A stretch of DNA of 64,000 bases from Streptomyces sp. ISL-10. Lineage in GTDB: Bacteria > Actinomycetota > Actinomycetes > Streptomycetales > Streptomycetaceae. Numbering within the stretch: position 1 is the stretch's first letter; the number at the start of each line of letters is the position of its first letter. The position numbers and the translations under genes were made by a program. Below the pieces are notes generated by a model. The model saw nothing but the letters and a program-made list of their open reading frames with translations. It was not told the origin of the DNA and ran no database searches. This document shows positions 42,286-50,886 of this stretch, in pieces. The stretch covers positions 1-64,000 of the forward strand of contig NZ_JAGGOJ010000026.1 of assembly GCF_018614575.1 (NCBI RefSeq), in the 5' to 3' direction.

Positions 42286-42614
42286 TGGACAGCGGCGGCG
42301 ACTACATGGGCTGGCAGGCGTTCATCGCCTGGTCGACGGAACGCATCCCCGAAGGGGAATGGTCCATGCACCTGGCTGACCGGCACGGCGAGACGTCCGA
42401 CATCATCGCCATGTGGCCGAGCAGCGCGACACCGCCGACGCTGCTCGCCTGCTACGACGCTCTGGCATCCCTCGGGTTCGCCGTCGTCGACGGCGGGCAG
42501 TGGCGCGAGCACTCCACACCCGACGGTGAACCGCTCTGGGTCGGACACACCCCGATCAGGCCGCTACGTGCCGACGAGCTGCCGTCGAGCAAGCCTGTCG
42601 ACGTCGCGCTGTAG
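42285..42614 (+). CDS. Small hypothetical protein (DUF6303-like)
   Basis: The frame is 109 residues, containing GWQAFIAWSTERIPEGEWSM and PTLLACYDALASLGFAVVDG, resembling small proteins (DUF6303) that travel with DUF6879/helix-turn-helix cassettes in Streptomyces mobile regions. ATG 42285 sits at the junction with the truncated hydrolase and has no ribosome-binding site of its own, so the true start may be lost or differ. A terminator-like inverted repeat follows. Confidence 0.6.
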   Translation: MDSGGDYMGWQAFIAWSTERIPEGEWSMHLADRHGETSDIIAMWPSSATPPTLLACYDALASLGFAVVDGGQWREHSTPDGEPLWVGHTPIRPLRADELPSSKPVDVAL

Positions 42615-42629
42615 GCCGGCGGAGAGATC

Positions 42630-42664
42630 GAACGCCCTGGCGAGCGATGGCGCCGGGGGCGTTC
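42630..42664 (+). terminator. Terminator-like inverted repeat
   Basis: GAACGCCC at 42630-42637 pairs with GGGCGTTC at 42657-42664, an 8-bp perfect stem with a 19-nt loop, 15 bp after the stop of the DUF6303-like gene. There is no T run. Confidence 0.5.
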
Positions 42665-42953
42665 CTCACTAGGATGCGCTCACGTCGGTTGGGGGAGGGC
42701 ACGATGTGGGCGCTCAGCTGTCCGCCAGGCTTCTCGTACTTGCCCTCGTCGCGATCGTTATCGTCCATTGGGTTGACGGCTGCTCACGGTCGTCAGCGCC
42801 CGAGCGGCACGGCAAGGACAGTCCACAGCGCTCTCATCAAATGCCCCCAGCGTTCAGAAATAAGGGCATCGAGGTAGCGGCTGGCACCCTGTTGCGTCTG
42901 CCGCTCGTACGGTTACGGTGCGCGCCACATCCACCGACCCGAAGGGGGACCAC

Positions 42954-43165
42954 ATGGCTCGGCGGTTGAGCAATGTCGGCACTAACAGCGGCAACAACGG
43001 CTGCCCACCCTGTACGAGACCGAGGGCGGCGCCTACGTCGTCCAGGGCGACCGCGTCACCGACCCGGCCGAGCTCGCCCAGCTCGACAACCTCACTGCCG
43101 ATGAGGGTGCCGTCGCGTTGCCGCGCGAACTGCTCGCCAACTTCGGCCCGAAGGAGCCTGTACGC
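42954..43165 (+). pseudogene. Small conserved protein preceding DUF6879, apparent 1-bp deletion
   Basis: ATG 42954 follows GAAGGGGGACCAC and reads MARRLSNVGTNSGNNGCP. Then the frame must shift by one base to continue TLYETEGGAYVVQGDRVTDP and VALPRELLANFGP. Homologues are about 70-residue proteins encoded directly upstream of DUF6879 genes. The lesion is in a CCCACCC run. No stop separates it in frame from the DUF6879 gene after the shift. Confidence 0.6.
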
Positions 43166-43678
43166 GTGCTGCAGTTCATCAGCTTCACCGAGTTCGACGG
43201 CATGTTCACCACGCTTAAGCACTCGGCGTGGAGGCTGGAAACCCGGCGGCGATACGCCTTCGACGAGGCGACCGACACCTACGCCCAGTTCCTCGCCGAG
43301 GGCCGCGTCGACTGGGACCTCGCCGACCCGTGGTGCGTCGAGCGGCGCGAGCAGGCCGCGCTCGGGAAGCGGTTCGAGCGGGTGCGCATCCTCGATGGGC
43401 CGGCCACCCCGGGGCAGCGGTACCTGCTCGACAACGCGCGCCGCAACGAGGCCGCGGGCGAGACGATCCGCGTACTGTCCCGCGCGCAGGCGGACGAACT
43501 GCGCCTGCCGCAAGAAGACTTCTGGATCTTCGACGCGCGTGTCGTCGCGCTGCTCCACTTCGATCAGGACGACGCGATGACCGGCGTCGAGCTCATCACG
43601 AACCCTGTGGACGTCCTGTGCTATCTCCAGGCCCGCGAGGCAGCTTGGCACCACGCACGGCCGTACCAGCAGGCCTAG
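43166..43678 (+). CDS. DUF6879 family protein
   Basis: The 170-residue protein has the family's conserved pattern: RVLQFISFTEFDGMF at the start, SAWRLETRRRY, GKRFERVRIL, LLDNARRNEAAGETI and DFWIFDARVVALLHFD. GTG 43166 is chosen because AAGGAG lies at the right distance; TTG 43118 is in frame and would merge it with the preceding small protein. It adjoins a DUF5753 helix-turn-helix gene (17 bp away), a pairing seen widely in Streptomyces and sometimes compared to toxin-antitoxin or phage-response modules. Function unknown. Confidence 0.83.
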   Translation: MLQFISFTEFDGMFTTLKHSAWRLETRRRYAFDEATDTYAQFLAEGRVDWDLADPWCVERREQAALGKRFERVRILDGPATPGQRYLLDNARRNEAAGETIRVLSRAQADELRLPQEDFWIFDARVVALLHFDQDDAMTGVELITNPVDVLCYLQAREAAWHHARPYQQA

Positions 43679-43694
43679 CGGCTACCGTGCCCAT

Positions 43695-44526
43695 GTGAGC
43701 ACGGACTTTCAGCAAGCCCGGATGGCGCTCGGCGCACGGCTCCGCGAGCTGCGCGTCGGGCGTACCAGCCGCGGTCTCGCCGCCGTGCTGGGCTGGCCAC
43801 AGTCCAAGGTGTCGAAGCTGGAGACCGGTCGGCAGACCGCTACCGCAGACGACCTGCGCGCCTGGGCCGTAGCGACCGGGCACCCCGAGGCCGCCGACGA
43901 GCTGGTCGCCCGCCTCGACGGTCTGGAGTCGCACGTACGGTCGTGGCGCCGGCAGCTCGCCGCCGGGCACCGCCCGGTGCAGGACGCCCTCACCGTCGAG
44001 TACGAGCGATCCGCCGTGTTGCGCGCCTGGGAGGACGCAATGGTCGTCGGCATGCTCCAGACCGCGGACTACGCCCGCCACGTGTTCCAGGCGTACGCCG
44101 ACCTGCACCAGTCGGTACGCGACATCGACGACGCCGTGCGCGCCCGCCTGCGCCGCCAAGAGCTCATGTACCAGCCGGGCCGGATGTTCCACATTGTCAT
44201 GTGGGAAGCGGTCCTGCACACCCGGATCTGCCCGCCGTCCGTCCTGGGGGCCCAGCTTGATCGGCTCGCCGGCGTGATCGGCCTAGACACGGTACGCCTC
44301 GGCATCGTGCCGTTCGGTGCCCGGCATACCGCCCGCCAACGGGTTCTGGCTGTACGATGAGCGGTTGGCGATCGTCGAGGACTGGCACGCCGAGCTCTGG
44401 CTTGACGACGCCGACAGCGTCGCCGTCTACCTGCGGGTGTGGGATCTGATGCACCAGGCCGCCGTCTACGGCCCCGCCGCGCACCGGCTGATCGCCCGCG
44501 CACGGGCTCAACTCGACCTCGTCTGA
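43695..44526 (+). pseudogene. XRE-type helix-turn-helix regulator with DUF5753, one frameshift
   Basis: The first frame (43695-44360) has a Cro/C1 helix-turn-helix (LGARLRELRVGRTSRGLAAV, GWPQSKVSKLETGR) and most of DUF5753 (VEYERSAVLRAWEDAMVVGM, TARQRV). A second frame continues PPANGFWLYDERLAIVEDWH to 44526. One base near 44314 breaks it; corrected, it is about 276 residues, full length. Such regulators sit beside DUF397 or DUF6879 genes and belong to the BldB/WhiJ-like network. The intact flanks suggest a recent lesion or error. Confidence 0.8.
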
Positions 44527-44564
44527 GCATCCACGCGAATCCTCCGAACCGCGCGGAGAATCAT

Positions 44565-44592
44565 CGAGAATCACGCCGGGCCGTGATTCTCG
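44565..44592 (+). terminator. Strong hairpin downstream of the helix-turn-helix gene
   Basis: CGAGAATCACG (44565-44575) and CGTGATTCTCG (44582-44592) form a perfect 11-bp stem with loop CCGGGC. It lies 39 bp after the stop of the regulator. No T tract follows. It could terminate the regulator transcript or act as an operator for the next small gene. Confidence 0.65.
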
Positions 44593-44613
44593 CCCGTCCC
44601 TACGGTGCGGGGC

Positions 44614-44799
44614 ATGGACTCGGACACCCGCCCCTCGGGGGCTGCCGAAGCGGGACAGTTCTGCCACTGGCACGGAGGCCCGTCTGAAACCGCCGTCGCG
44701 GTGAAGGTCGTCAAGCGCAACAGCGGCCCGCCCGCCCTCCTGTACGCCTGCGCCCCCTGTCGCGAGCAGCGACACCTCGCCCCGCTGGAGGGAGCATGA
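44614..44799 (+). CDS. Small Cys/His-containing hypothetical protein
   Basis: The protein is 61 residues with FCHWHGG near the N-terminus and CAPCREQR near the C-terminus, a possible single zinc site. ATG 44614 follows GGTGCGGGGC. It overlaps the next small gene by 4 bp (ATGA). Such small proteins commonly trail DUF5753 regulators in Streptomyces. Function unknown. Confidence 0.65.
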   Translation: MDSDTRPSGAAEAGQFCHWHGGPSETAVAVKVVKRNSGPPALLYACAPCREQRHLAPLEGA

Positions 44800-44993
44800 T
44801 CTGCACGGCTGCCCACGTGATGCGCCCGGCCGGACTCAACCTCTGCTGGGACCGGAAGCCCGACGCCCCCAACAGATGTTGCACCCTCGCCCCGGGCCAC
44901 GACGGCGACCACTTCCACGAGTACACCGGCGTTACGTGGAGGCAGCTACCGCCTGTGCCCCCGCGGCCGGTACGACGGCGGCTGCCGCTGTGA
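44796..44993 (+). CDS. Small Cys-rich hypothetical protein
   Basis: The protein is 65 residues, with Cys residues at 3, 17, 28 and 29 and a PGHDGDHFHEYTG stretch that could bind metal. ATG 44796 follows GGAGGGAGC, a good ribosome-binding site. It overlaps the preceding gene by ATGA and the following one by GTGA, so the three are an operon. No recognised family. Confidence 0.65.
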   Translation: MICTAAHVMRPAGLNLCWDRKPDAPNRCCTLAPGHDGDHFHEYTGVTWRQLPPVPPRPVRRRLPL

Positions 44994-45205
44994 CCGCGCC
45001 TGCCGAAGCCCAGTCGGGTAAGGCCGCGGTCCCGTGCCGCGCCTTCCCGATCCCGCCCGCGTCCGCGCTGTCCTACGAGGCATACGCCGGCTGCGCCTGC
45101 TACGCCTGTGCGAAGCCGCTCACGACCGGCGCCGTCCTCGTCGGCCGCGCCCACGGCATGCAAGGCGCGCACGACCTGGGCACGGACGTCTACGCCTGCC
45201 TCTGA
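44990..45205 (+). CDS. Small hypothetical protein
   Basis: The 71-residue protein starts at GTG 44990, overlapping the preceding stop. It contains YEAYAGCACYACAKPLTTGA and GMQGAHDLGTDVYACL, with a CxxC-type pair as in neighbouring small proteins. It ends the cassette. Function unknown. Confidence 0.6.
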   Translation: MTAPAEAQSGKAAVPCRAFPIPPASALSYEAYAGCACYACAKPLTTGAVLVGRAHGMQGAHDLGTDVYACL

Positions 45206-45428
45206 AACCCCGCCAGGGTGGTACTCCTTGGGCGGCGCGGCGGCCGACGGCGAGCAGTACAGGCCGCCGCACGGCCCTGGCCCGGCGCACAGACCCCGTC
45301 GCGCTTGAGGGTGTTGCGGAGATGCCGGTGCGGGCGGCGAGGGCGGCGTATGTCAGCCCGGCCGCGGTGCGCACCGCGTTGAGCACGTCGGCGAGTTCGG
45401 CACGGCGGGCGTGCGGGGTGCGGGACAC
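45205..45428 (-). pseudogene. Helix-turn-helix regulator fragment
   Basis: On the minus strand from GTG 45428 the frame reads RRAELADVLNAVRTAAGLTY and AALAARTGISAT, a typical XRE helix-turn-helix N-terminus. After GISAT the frame shifts (NTLKRD in another frame) and the rest is not recognisable. A truncated remnant. Confidence 0.5.
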
Positions 45429-45887
45429 CGGTGCGCCCTCTACCGTCCGTCTGCGCCTTCGGCCCGTTATGTCCTCCGCGGTCCACTGGTGTTCCACCCG
45501 ATCGCCGCTACGCCGCGTTGCCCGCGTACGACGCTTCGCGCTGCTGCCCGCGGCGGCCGGGCGCCGCCGCGGCACCCGGCCGCATCCCACGGTCCGCTGG
45601 TCTTCCAACCGGCCTTGCCCGCTCGGCGGCGGACCGGAAGCGACCCGGTAACCCTCGGCTCCCGGGTCGAGCACCGGCGGTTCTGCCGGGCCGAGGGCAG
45701 GGAGATCCCCTACGAGGAAGTGGGGCCTGCCGCTCCCGACGAAGCGCACCATCGAGCGACCGCCGGGTGTTCGCCGGCGCTCGCGCCGTGATGGGTCCCA
45801 GTCTGGGAACGCGGCACCTGCCGCCCGTGCGGGTGACGAGACCGTTCCTCCGGATAGCCGAAGGCCTGGAGCACGCTGTGTTGCCCC
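45429..45887. other. Region without a confident gene
   Basis: All frames are open only because of high GC. No start, ribosome-binding site or family motif is seen on either strand between the helix-turn-helix fragment and the end of the repeat protein. Confidence 0.45.
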
Positions 45888-47300
45888 TCAGGGAGCTGTG
45901 GGGTGCCAGTCTGCTGGGAGGGTGAGCCCGGTGGGCAGAGGCGATCGGCTTTGCGGAACGAGGCCAGAGGGTGCGCGACCGGTGACTCCGCTGAAGTCGA
46001 CCGCGCCTCCGGAGAACGTTGCCGCGCGGAAGTCGAACCTGGTTCCGGAGAATGTGGCACCGCGGAAGCTGATCCTGTCTCCGGAGAACGTCGCCCAGTC
46101 GAAGTCGACCCTGGCTTCGGAGAACGTCGCCCGGTGGAAGTCGACTCTGGCTCCGGAGAACGTCGCCCCTGCGAAGCTGATCCTGGTTCCGGAGAACGTC
46201 GCCCCGACGAAGTCGACTCCGCCTCCGGAGAACGTCGCCTCGCTGAAGTCGACCCCGTCTCCGGAGAACGTCGCCCCGACGAAGTCGACCAAGCCTCCGG
46301 AGAACGTCGCCCCGCGGAAGCTGACCAAGCCTTTGGAGAACGTCGCCTGGCCGAAGCCGACCGCGCCTCCGGAGAACGTCGCCATGCGGAAGCTGACCAC
46401 GTCTGCGGAGAACGTCGCCTCGCTGAAGTCGACCTTGGCTCCGGAGAACGTCGCCTCGCTGAAGTCGACCTTGGCTCCGGAGAACGTCGCCTCGCTGAAG
46501 TCGACCTTGGCTCCGGAGAACGTCGCCTGGCCGAAGCTGACCACGTCTGCGGAGAATGTCGCCCCGTGGAAGTCGACCCTGGCTTCGGAGAACGTCGCCC
46601 CGCTGAAGCTGACCAGGCCTCCCGCGAACGTCGCCCTTGAGAAGTCTCCGCCGTCGAAGGTGACTCCTGTGAAGTCGAAGTCGTGGCCTTGCCACGAGTG
46701 CTGATGCTTGAGGGGCAGGCGGAGGTGGTCGCGGATGAGCCTGATGACGGTGTGCCGGACTTCCCGGAGGGCCAGGTAGCTGTGGCGGGCCTCCGCGTCA
46801 TCCGCCGGGAGTTCGGCCTCGGCGGTGTAGGGCAGTCGGAGGTAGGCGCACAGGACGTCTATGCAGGTCTGGCGCAGTTCGCGGGTGGGGGCGTCGTCGG
46901 CGAGACCGGCCAGGGCGTGGACGCCACCGAGGCGGACGGCGGCGGATTCGTCGCCGAGCTGGGAGACGGCGGTGGTGAAGCGTTCGGTGTGCAGGCGGGT
47001 GGCGTCGCGCAGGGCGCCGTCCTCGTCGACGCGCTGGCGGCGGTAGGCAACGACCAGGGCGACCAGGGCGCCGGCTCCGGCGACTACGCCGAAGGAGAGT
47101 TTGACCAGATCGAACAGTGTCTTGGAGTCGATGAGGCGTTCAGGCTTCAGTTCTCGGGCACTGAGCAGGTCCCATCCGGTGTAGAACACCGCGGCGGCGA
47201 CCACAATCGCGGCGGTGAAGGCCAGGAGCAGGACGAGACCGACCGGCCAGAGACGCAGGCCGCGCCGTTCAGCCTGGCGCCGGGACAGAGGAGGGCTCAT
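45888..47300 (-). CDS. Membrane protein with ~18 twelve-residue ATFSGxxVxF repeats (pentapeptide-repeat-like)
   Basis: The protein is 470 residues. Two N-terminal TM helices (LWPVGLVLLLAFTAAIVVAA and LVKLSFGVVAGAGALVALVV) are followed by a cytoplasmic helical segment with TERFTTAVSQLGDESAAVRL, as in many actinobacterial membrane pentapeptide proteins. About 18 units of twelve residues follow, of pattern ATFSGAKVDFSE (residues roughly 245-465), probably a beta-solenoid. The period of 12 is not the classical five-residue one. ATG 47300 has no clear ribosome-binding site. Role unknown. Confidence 0.85.
   Translation of the reverse strand: MSPPLSRRQAERRGLRLWPVGLVLLLAFTAAIVVAAAVFYTGWDLLSARELKPERLIDSKTLFDLVKLSFGVVAGAGALVALVVAYRRQRVDEDGALRDATRLHTERFTTAVSQLGDESAAVRLGGVHALAGLADDAPTRELRQTCIDVLCAYLRLPYTAEAELPADDAEARHSYLALREVRHTVIRLIRDHLRLPLKHQHSWQGHDFDFTGVTFDGGDFSRATFAGGLVSFSGATFSEARVDFHGATFSADVVSFGQATFSGAKVDFSEATFSGAKVDFSEATFSGAKVDFSEATFSADVVSFRMATFSGGAVGFGQATFSKGLVSFRGATFSGGLVDFVGATFSGDGVDFSEATFSGGGVDFVGATFSGTRISFAGATFSGARVDFHRATFSEARVDFDWATFSGDRISFRGATFSGTRFDFRAATFSGGAVDFSGVTGRAPSGLVPQSRSPLPTGLTLPADWHPTAP
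46000..46640 (-). repeat. 36-bp tandem coding repeats
   Basis: About 18 units of 36 bp encode the twelve-residue repeats. Three consecutive copies around 46404-46512 are essentially identical, which implies recent unit duplication. The plus-strand reading PENVASLKST is a shadow of the same array. Confidence 0.88.
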
Positions 47301-47399
47301 GACCGTCAGGACTGACGAGGCGTACGGCTGGTTGCATAGTTGCAGGCCTACTCGTCCGTTGACCGTTGGTCTCACTCCGGACGTTCCCCCCTAAGACCG

Positions 47400-47595
47400 T
47401 GTCCTATGTGGTGAGGCGGTCTTTGGGGTTGTCATGGGGCGGGGCACGTGGAGTTGGATTGTTCCGGACGGGTTGGGAGATCGCGAAGCCGCTGATCCCG
47501 CCGTCGAAGGTGCGGCCACAGGCGGCGGCACGCAGGACACACGCCTGATGAGACGCTGTTCGCGGCGTTCATCTATGTGTTGGTCAGCGGCTGAC
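47400..47595 (+). pseudogene. IS5-family transposase N-terminal fragment
   Basis: ATG near 47436 reads MGRGTWSWIVPDGL, then after a shift EIAKPLIPPSKVRPQ and, after another, PDETLFAAFIYVLVSG. This is the N-terminal domain of a common Streptomyces IS5-type transposase. GTGTCCTATGTGGTGA upstream may be the left inverted repeat. The catalytic domain is missing. Confidence 0.65.
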
Positions 47596-48343
47596 CCACA
47601 TCCCGGCGTGCACTTCGGCGACGTCGTCTTCACCGGCCCCGGACCCCAGGACCGACATCGTCCACGGGCTCACCGAGGTCCAGGCCCTGACTCTGGTTGA
47701 CCTCTACCTGCTGCGCATCGATGCCCGCGTACCGGGCGCGCGGCTCGGCTGACGCCAGGTCACCCCCGGCCACGGACACGAATTCCGGGGCCCGGCAGCA
47801 GACCTGCACGCGAGTCACAGACGAACATCAACTTCTATGACCATGTGAGCACGGTGCATGAACTTGCCGAGCTCCTGCAGTCTGGCTACTCCAGCGCACT
47901 GGGCGCTTCAGGGAACTGCAGGAGGAATGCCTGCAGGAGATGAGGTACCTGTCGGACTATTAGGCCCGACTAGAGACTCACTCAGGTGGTTGCTCTGTGA
48001 GTGGGCCGACTCGGCCTGTCGCTGCGCACCGGCGGTTCCCTTCCCCCGGGCGCGCCTGGCGGAACGTTTGGGCAGCGCTCTCTGCACATTCGCCCTCAAA
48101 ACTCCACCGAGTACGGTAAGTCACGCTCGAATTGCATTGAGTGCCGATGGGGTGGTTGTGGCTGCTGCTGCCTGCCGTGCAGCGACGCAAGCCACAGCAA
48201 CGGCACGCCGCTCAGTACTGAGGTCTGGTCGCAGTACCTGACGAACGGTTACGCGCTCCGGTGGCTCCCGGTGGCCGACGGCCACACCTCTCTGTCCCCA
48301 CGCCAGCACCTGCTGCATCCGCATCCTTGAAGGGATCCATTCA
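47596..48343. other. Gene-poor stretch with small remnants
   Basis: A frame near 47850-47960 reads VHELAELLQSGYSSALG and, after a shift, RFRELQEECLQEMRYL, ending at TAG 47960. It may be a broken small gene. The remainder shows no start-supported frame, RNA gene or clear repeat. Confidence 0.45.
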
Positions 48344-48722
48344 TGGCTGCCAAGAAGAAGTCCGCTGCATCCAAGGCCCGCAGCCTCCGAGCAGGACAAA
48401 CGTGTCGCCTCACTGAGGCAGTTCATCCGGACAAAGGGTCCGAGCTACCTCACTGATCCGAACGTCACCTCCATCGGTATCGGCTACCGCCAAAGGACGA
48501 TGAGACGATCAGTGAGCTCACGCTGCAGTTCACGGTGGACGTGAAGACCTCCGAGCCCGAAGTTCTGGAGGCGCTGGGAACCACCGAGCTCCCGGAGACG
48601 ATCGAGGTGGACGGCGTCGAAGTCCCCACCGACGTCATCCAGCGCAGCTACACGACGCAGTTTCGTGTCGTCGCCGAGGCGGAGAGCCCGATCCGCAAAC
48701 GACGCCTCGACCCGATCCTGCT
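48344..48722 (+). pseudogene. Non-specific DNA/RNA endonuclease, N-terminal part (5' half of a split gene)
   Basis: ATG 48344 follows AAGGGATCC. Frames joined across two indels read MAAKKKSAASKARSL, EQDKRVASLRQFIRTKGPSY, LTDPNVTSIGIGY and ELTLQFTVDVKTSEPEVLEA. This is the N-terminus of the Streptomyces DNA/RNA non-specific endonuclease family that carries a trypsin-like domain before the nuclease. It stops at about RRLDPI. A matching C-terminal part lies at 51886-52410. The middle is replaced by the XRE-MFS-IS481 block. Confidence 0.7.
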
Positions 48723-48730
48723 GTTGCGGG

Positions 48731-49366
48731 TCATGACGTTGTTGAAGGTGGGTTTGGGGCGGTCGGCGGGGCGGGATCGGTTGTGGACGGTCTGGCGCGG
48801 ACGATGGCTTGGTCTCCTCGTGGACCGAACAGGTGCAGGATCTCCACGGCGCTCGTGTCCGCGGGGCCGAACCAGTGGGGCTCGGTGGTGTCGAACTCGG
48901 CCACTTCGCCGGGCCGCAGCGTGAAGTCCTGCGCCCCGAGGATGAGGCGCAGCCGACCGGCGAGGACGTAGAGCCATTCGTAGCCCTCGTGGGTGACCAG
49001 TTCCGGCTGGCGGGGTGCCAGCACCTGCTTGAAGACCTGCACTCGGCCCGGGTACTGCGTCAGGGGTACGAGGACGCTGCCGCGCCCCTTGTGCAGGGGC
49101 CGGAGGTGTATCCGAGGGTCACCGCTGGCCGGCGCCGCCACCAGTTGGTCGAGTGCGACGTGGTGCGCCCGTGCCAGCGGGATGAGCAGGTCCAGAGTCG
49201 GGCGCCGCCTGCCCGATTCCACCCGGGACAGTGTGCTGACCGATATCCCGGTCGTGGCCGCGAGTGCCTCGAGCGTGAGTCCCCGTTCCCGGCGCAGCCT
49301 GCGCAGCCGGGGCCCGATGCCATCGAGAATCTGCTCCAACTCCGCGTCCCCGGATTCTGTGTTCAT
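48731..49366 (-). CDS. XRE family regulator with cupin domain
   Basis: The 211-residue protein has an N-terminal helix-turn-helix (LRRLRRERGLTLEALAATTG, STLSRVESGRR) and a C-terminal cupin (ELVTHEGYEWLYVLAGRLRL ... GEVAEFDTTEPHWFG). It belongs to the class that senses a small molecule and represses an adjacent transporter. ATG 49366 has no strong ribosome-binding site. It is divergent from the efflux pump at 49463, with a TTTTGC-N7-GCAAAA palindrome 9 bp upstream of its start, so it probably represses both genes. Confidence 0.9.
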   Translation of the reverse strand: MNTESGDAELEQILDGIGPRLRRLRRERGLTLEALAATTGISVSTLSRVESGRRRPTLDLLIPLARAHHVALDQLVAAPASGDPRIHLRPLHKGRGSVLVPLTQYPGRVQVFKQVLAPRQPELVTHEGYEWLYVLAGRLRLILGAQDFTLRPGEVAEFDTTEPHWFGPADTSAVEILHLFGPRGDQAIVRARPSTTDPAPPTAPNPPSTTS

Positions 49367-49374
49367 GGACCCAG

Positions 49375-49393
49375 TTTTGCAGTGTTCGCAAAA
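49375..49393. promoter_or_regulatory. Palindromic operator candidate TTTTGC-N7-GCAAAA
   Basis: TTTTGC at 49375-49380 and GCAAAA at 49388-49393 are perfect inverted half-sites, centre-to-centre about 13 bp. The site lies between the divergent XRE and MFS genes, in the only AT-rich stretch there. Confidence 0.6.
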
Positions 49394-49462
49394 TTGATGG
49401 GCTGCGGCCGTCGCCCGGGCCGAGCCTTGCCGGGCATTGTTCCCGGACATCAGAGGTAGACC

Positions 49463-50881
49463 GTGACCGCGACGACACACCCTGTTCAACCCATGCTGAG
49501 TGCGCGCAGACGCTGGACGGTACTGGGCGTCTGCTGCCTGAGCATGTTCCTGGTGGGCCTGGACACCACCATCGTCAATGTGGGTCTGCCGGCCATCGGG
49601 CGCGGCCTGGGTGTCGACACGCGCGGTCTCGAATGGATCGTGGACGCCTACACCCTCGTCCTGGCCAGTCTCCTGATCTCCTCCGGCGCACTGGCGGATC
49701 GCTTCGGACGCCGTCGGGTGTTCCAGTGCGGGCTGGCCGTGTTCGGCGCGGCCTCACTGGTCTGCGCGCTCGCCCCGTCGGCCGACGTACTCATCGCGGC
49801 CCGCGCCCTGCAGGGCATCGGCGCCTCGATGCTCAGCCCCGTGGCGCTCGCGATCGTGGTGAACGCGATGCCTGACCCGAAGGAACGGGCGCAGGCGATC
49901 GGCATCTGGGCGTCAGTGTTCGGATTGAGCATGGCCGCCGGACCCGTCACGGGCGGCGCGCTGCTCGCCGGGCTCGACTGGCGGGCGCTGTTCTGGATCA
50001 ACGCCCCCGTCATCGCGGCCGCTCTGCTGCTCAGTGCGGTGTTCGTGCCGGAGTCCCGGGCACCGCGGGCCCGGCGGCTCGACCTGCCCGGCCAGGTCCT
50101 GCTGACCATGGTCCTCGCCGTCGTGGTCGGCGTCCTGATCGAAGGGCCGCGCATCGGCTGGACGTCGCCTGCGGCGCTGGCGGGATACGCATGGGCTGCC
50201 GTGGCGACAGTCGGATTCGTGTGGGTCGAGTCCCGCCGACGTGAGCCGCTCATGGATCTGCGGCTCTTCGGGCGCCCGGCCTTCAGCGGTGCCGTCGTGG
50301 GCGCGGTGGCGGTCTTCGTCGCCCTGAACATGACGCTGCTGCTGAACACCCTCTACCTGCAGCACACCCGGGAATGGACGCCGCTGGCCGCCGGCATGGC
50401 GACCTTGCCCCTGGCCGTCGGAGCGACCGTCTGCGCCCCCTGGTCCGGCCGCATGGTCGGCCGCACGGGACCGCGGCTGCCGCTGCTCCTTGCCGGCGGT
50501 TTCATCACGGTCGGCGGGCTCTGCCTGGTCCGGCTCACCCCGCACACGAGCGTGCTCCTGCTTCTGGCCGCGTACTCGCTCATTGGCATCGGGTTTGGCT
50601 TCGCCAACGCCCCGATCACCAACACCGCGGTCAATGGACTGCCATCCGCCCGTGCTGGCGTGGCCGGGGCGATCACCTCCACCGCACGGCAACTCGGCTC
50701 CGCCCTCGGCATCGCTCTCGCCGGCGGCCTGGTCACGGCCACCAGCCCGACGGGGCTCGCACATGCGTCCCGCCCGGGCTGGATCGTGGTCGCCACCTGT
50801 GGCGTACTGCTCTGCCTCGTCGCCCAGGTATCACGGCCGAAGGGGGCCACCACGAGCCCCGCCGCCCCACAAGCGCGGTGA
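49463..50881 (+). CDS. MFS drug/proton antiporter, DHA2 (14-TM) family
   Basis: The 472-residue protein has 14 predicted TM segments. TM1 motif LDTTIVNVGLPAIGRGLG is diagnostic of DHA2, motif A is GALADRFGRRRVF, and motif C lies in GLSMAAGPVTGGAL. GTG 49463 follows AGAGGTAGACC. It exports drugs or toxic metabolites in exchange for protons. It is divergent from the cupin-XRE regulator and is followed after 5 bp by an IS481 transposase. The pair may have been carried in as a resistance cassette. Confidence 0.93.
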   Translation: MTATTHPVQPMLSARRRWTVLGVCCLSMFLVGLDTTIVNVGLPAIGRGLGVDTRGLEWIVDAYTLVLASLLISSGALADRFGRRRVFQCGLAVFGAASLVCALAPSADVLIAARALQGIGASMLSPVALAIVVNAMPDPKERAQAIGIWASVFGLSMAAGPVTGGALLAGLDWRALFWINAPVIAAALLLSAVFVPESRAPRARRLDLPGQVLLTMVLAVVVGVLIEGPRIGWTSPAALAGYAWAAVATVGFVWVESRRREPLMDLRLFGRPAFSGAVVGAVAVFVALNMTLLLNTLYLQHTREWTPLAAGMATLPLAVGATVCAPWSGRMVGRTGPRLPLLLAGGFITVGGLCLVRLTPHTSVLLLLAAYSLIGIGFGFANAPITNTAVNGLPSARAGVAGAITSTARQLGSALGIALAGGLVTATSPTGLAHASRPGWIVVATCGVLLCLVAQVSRPKGATTSPAAPQAR

Positions 50882-50886
50882 GCCGC

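Noticed and set aside
45898..46704. Plus-strand frame with repeats PENVASLKST
   Set aside because: It is the antisense reading of the ATFSG repeat array; the minus frame has TM helices and coherent domain structure, and this one has no RBS or signal.
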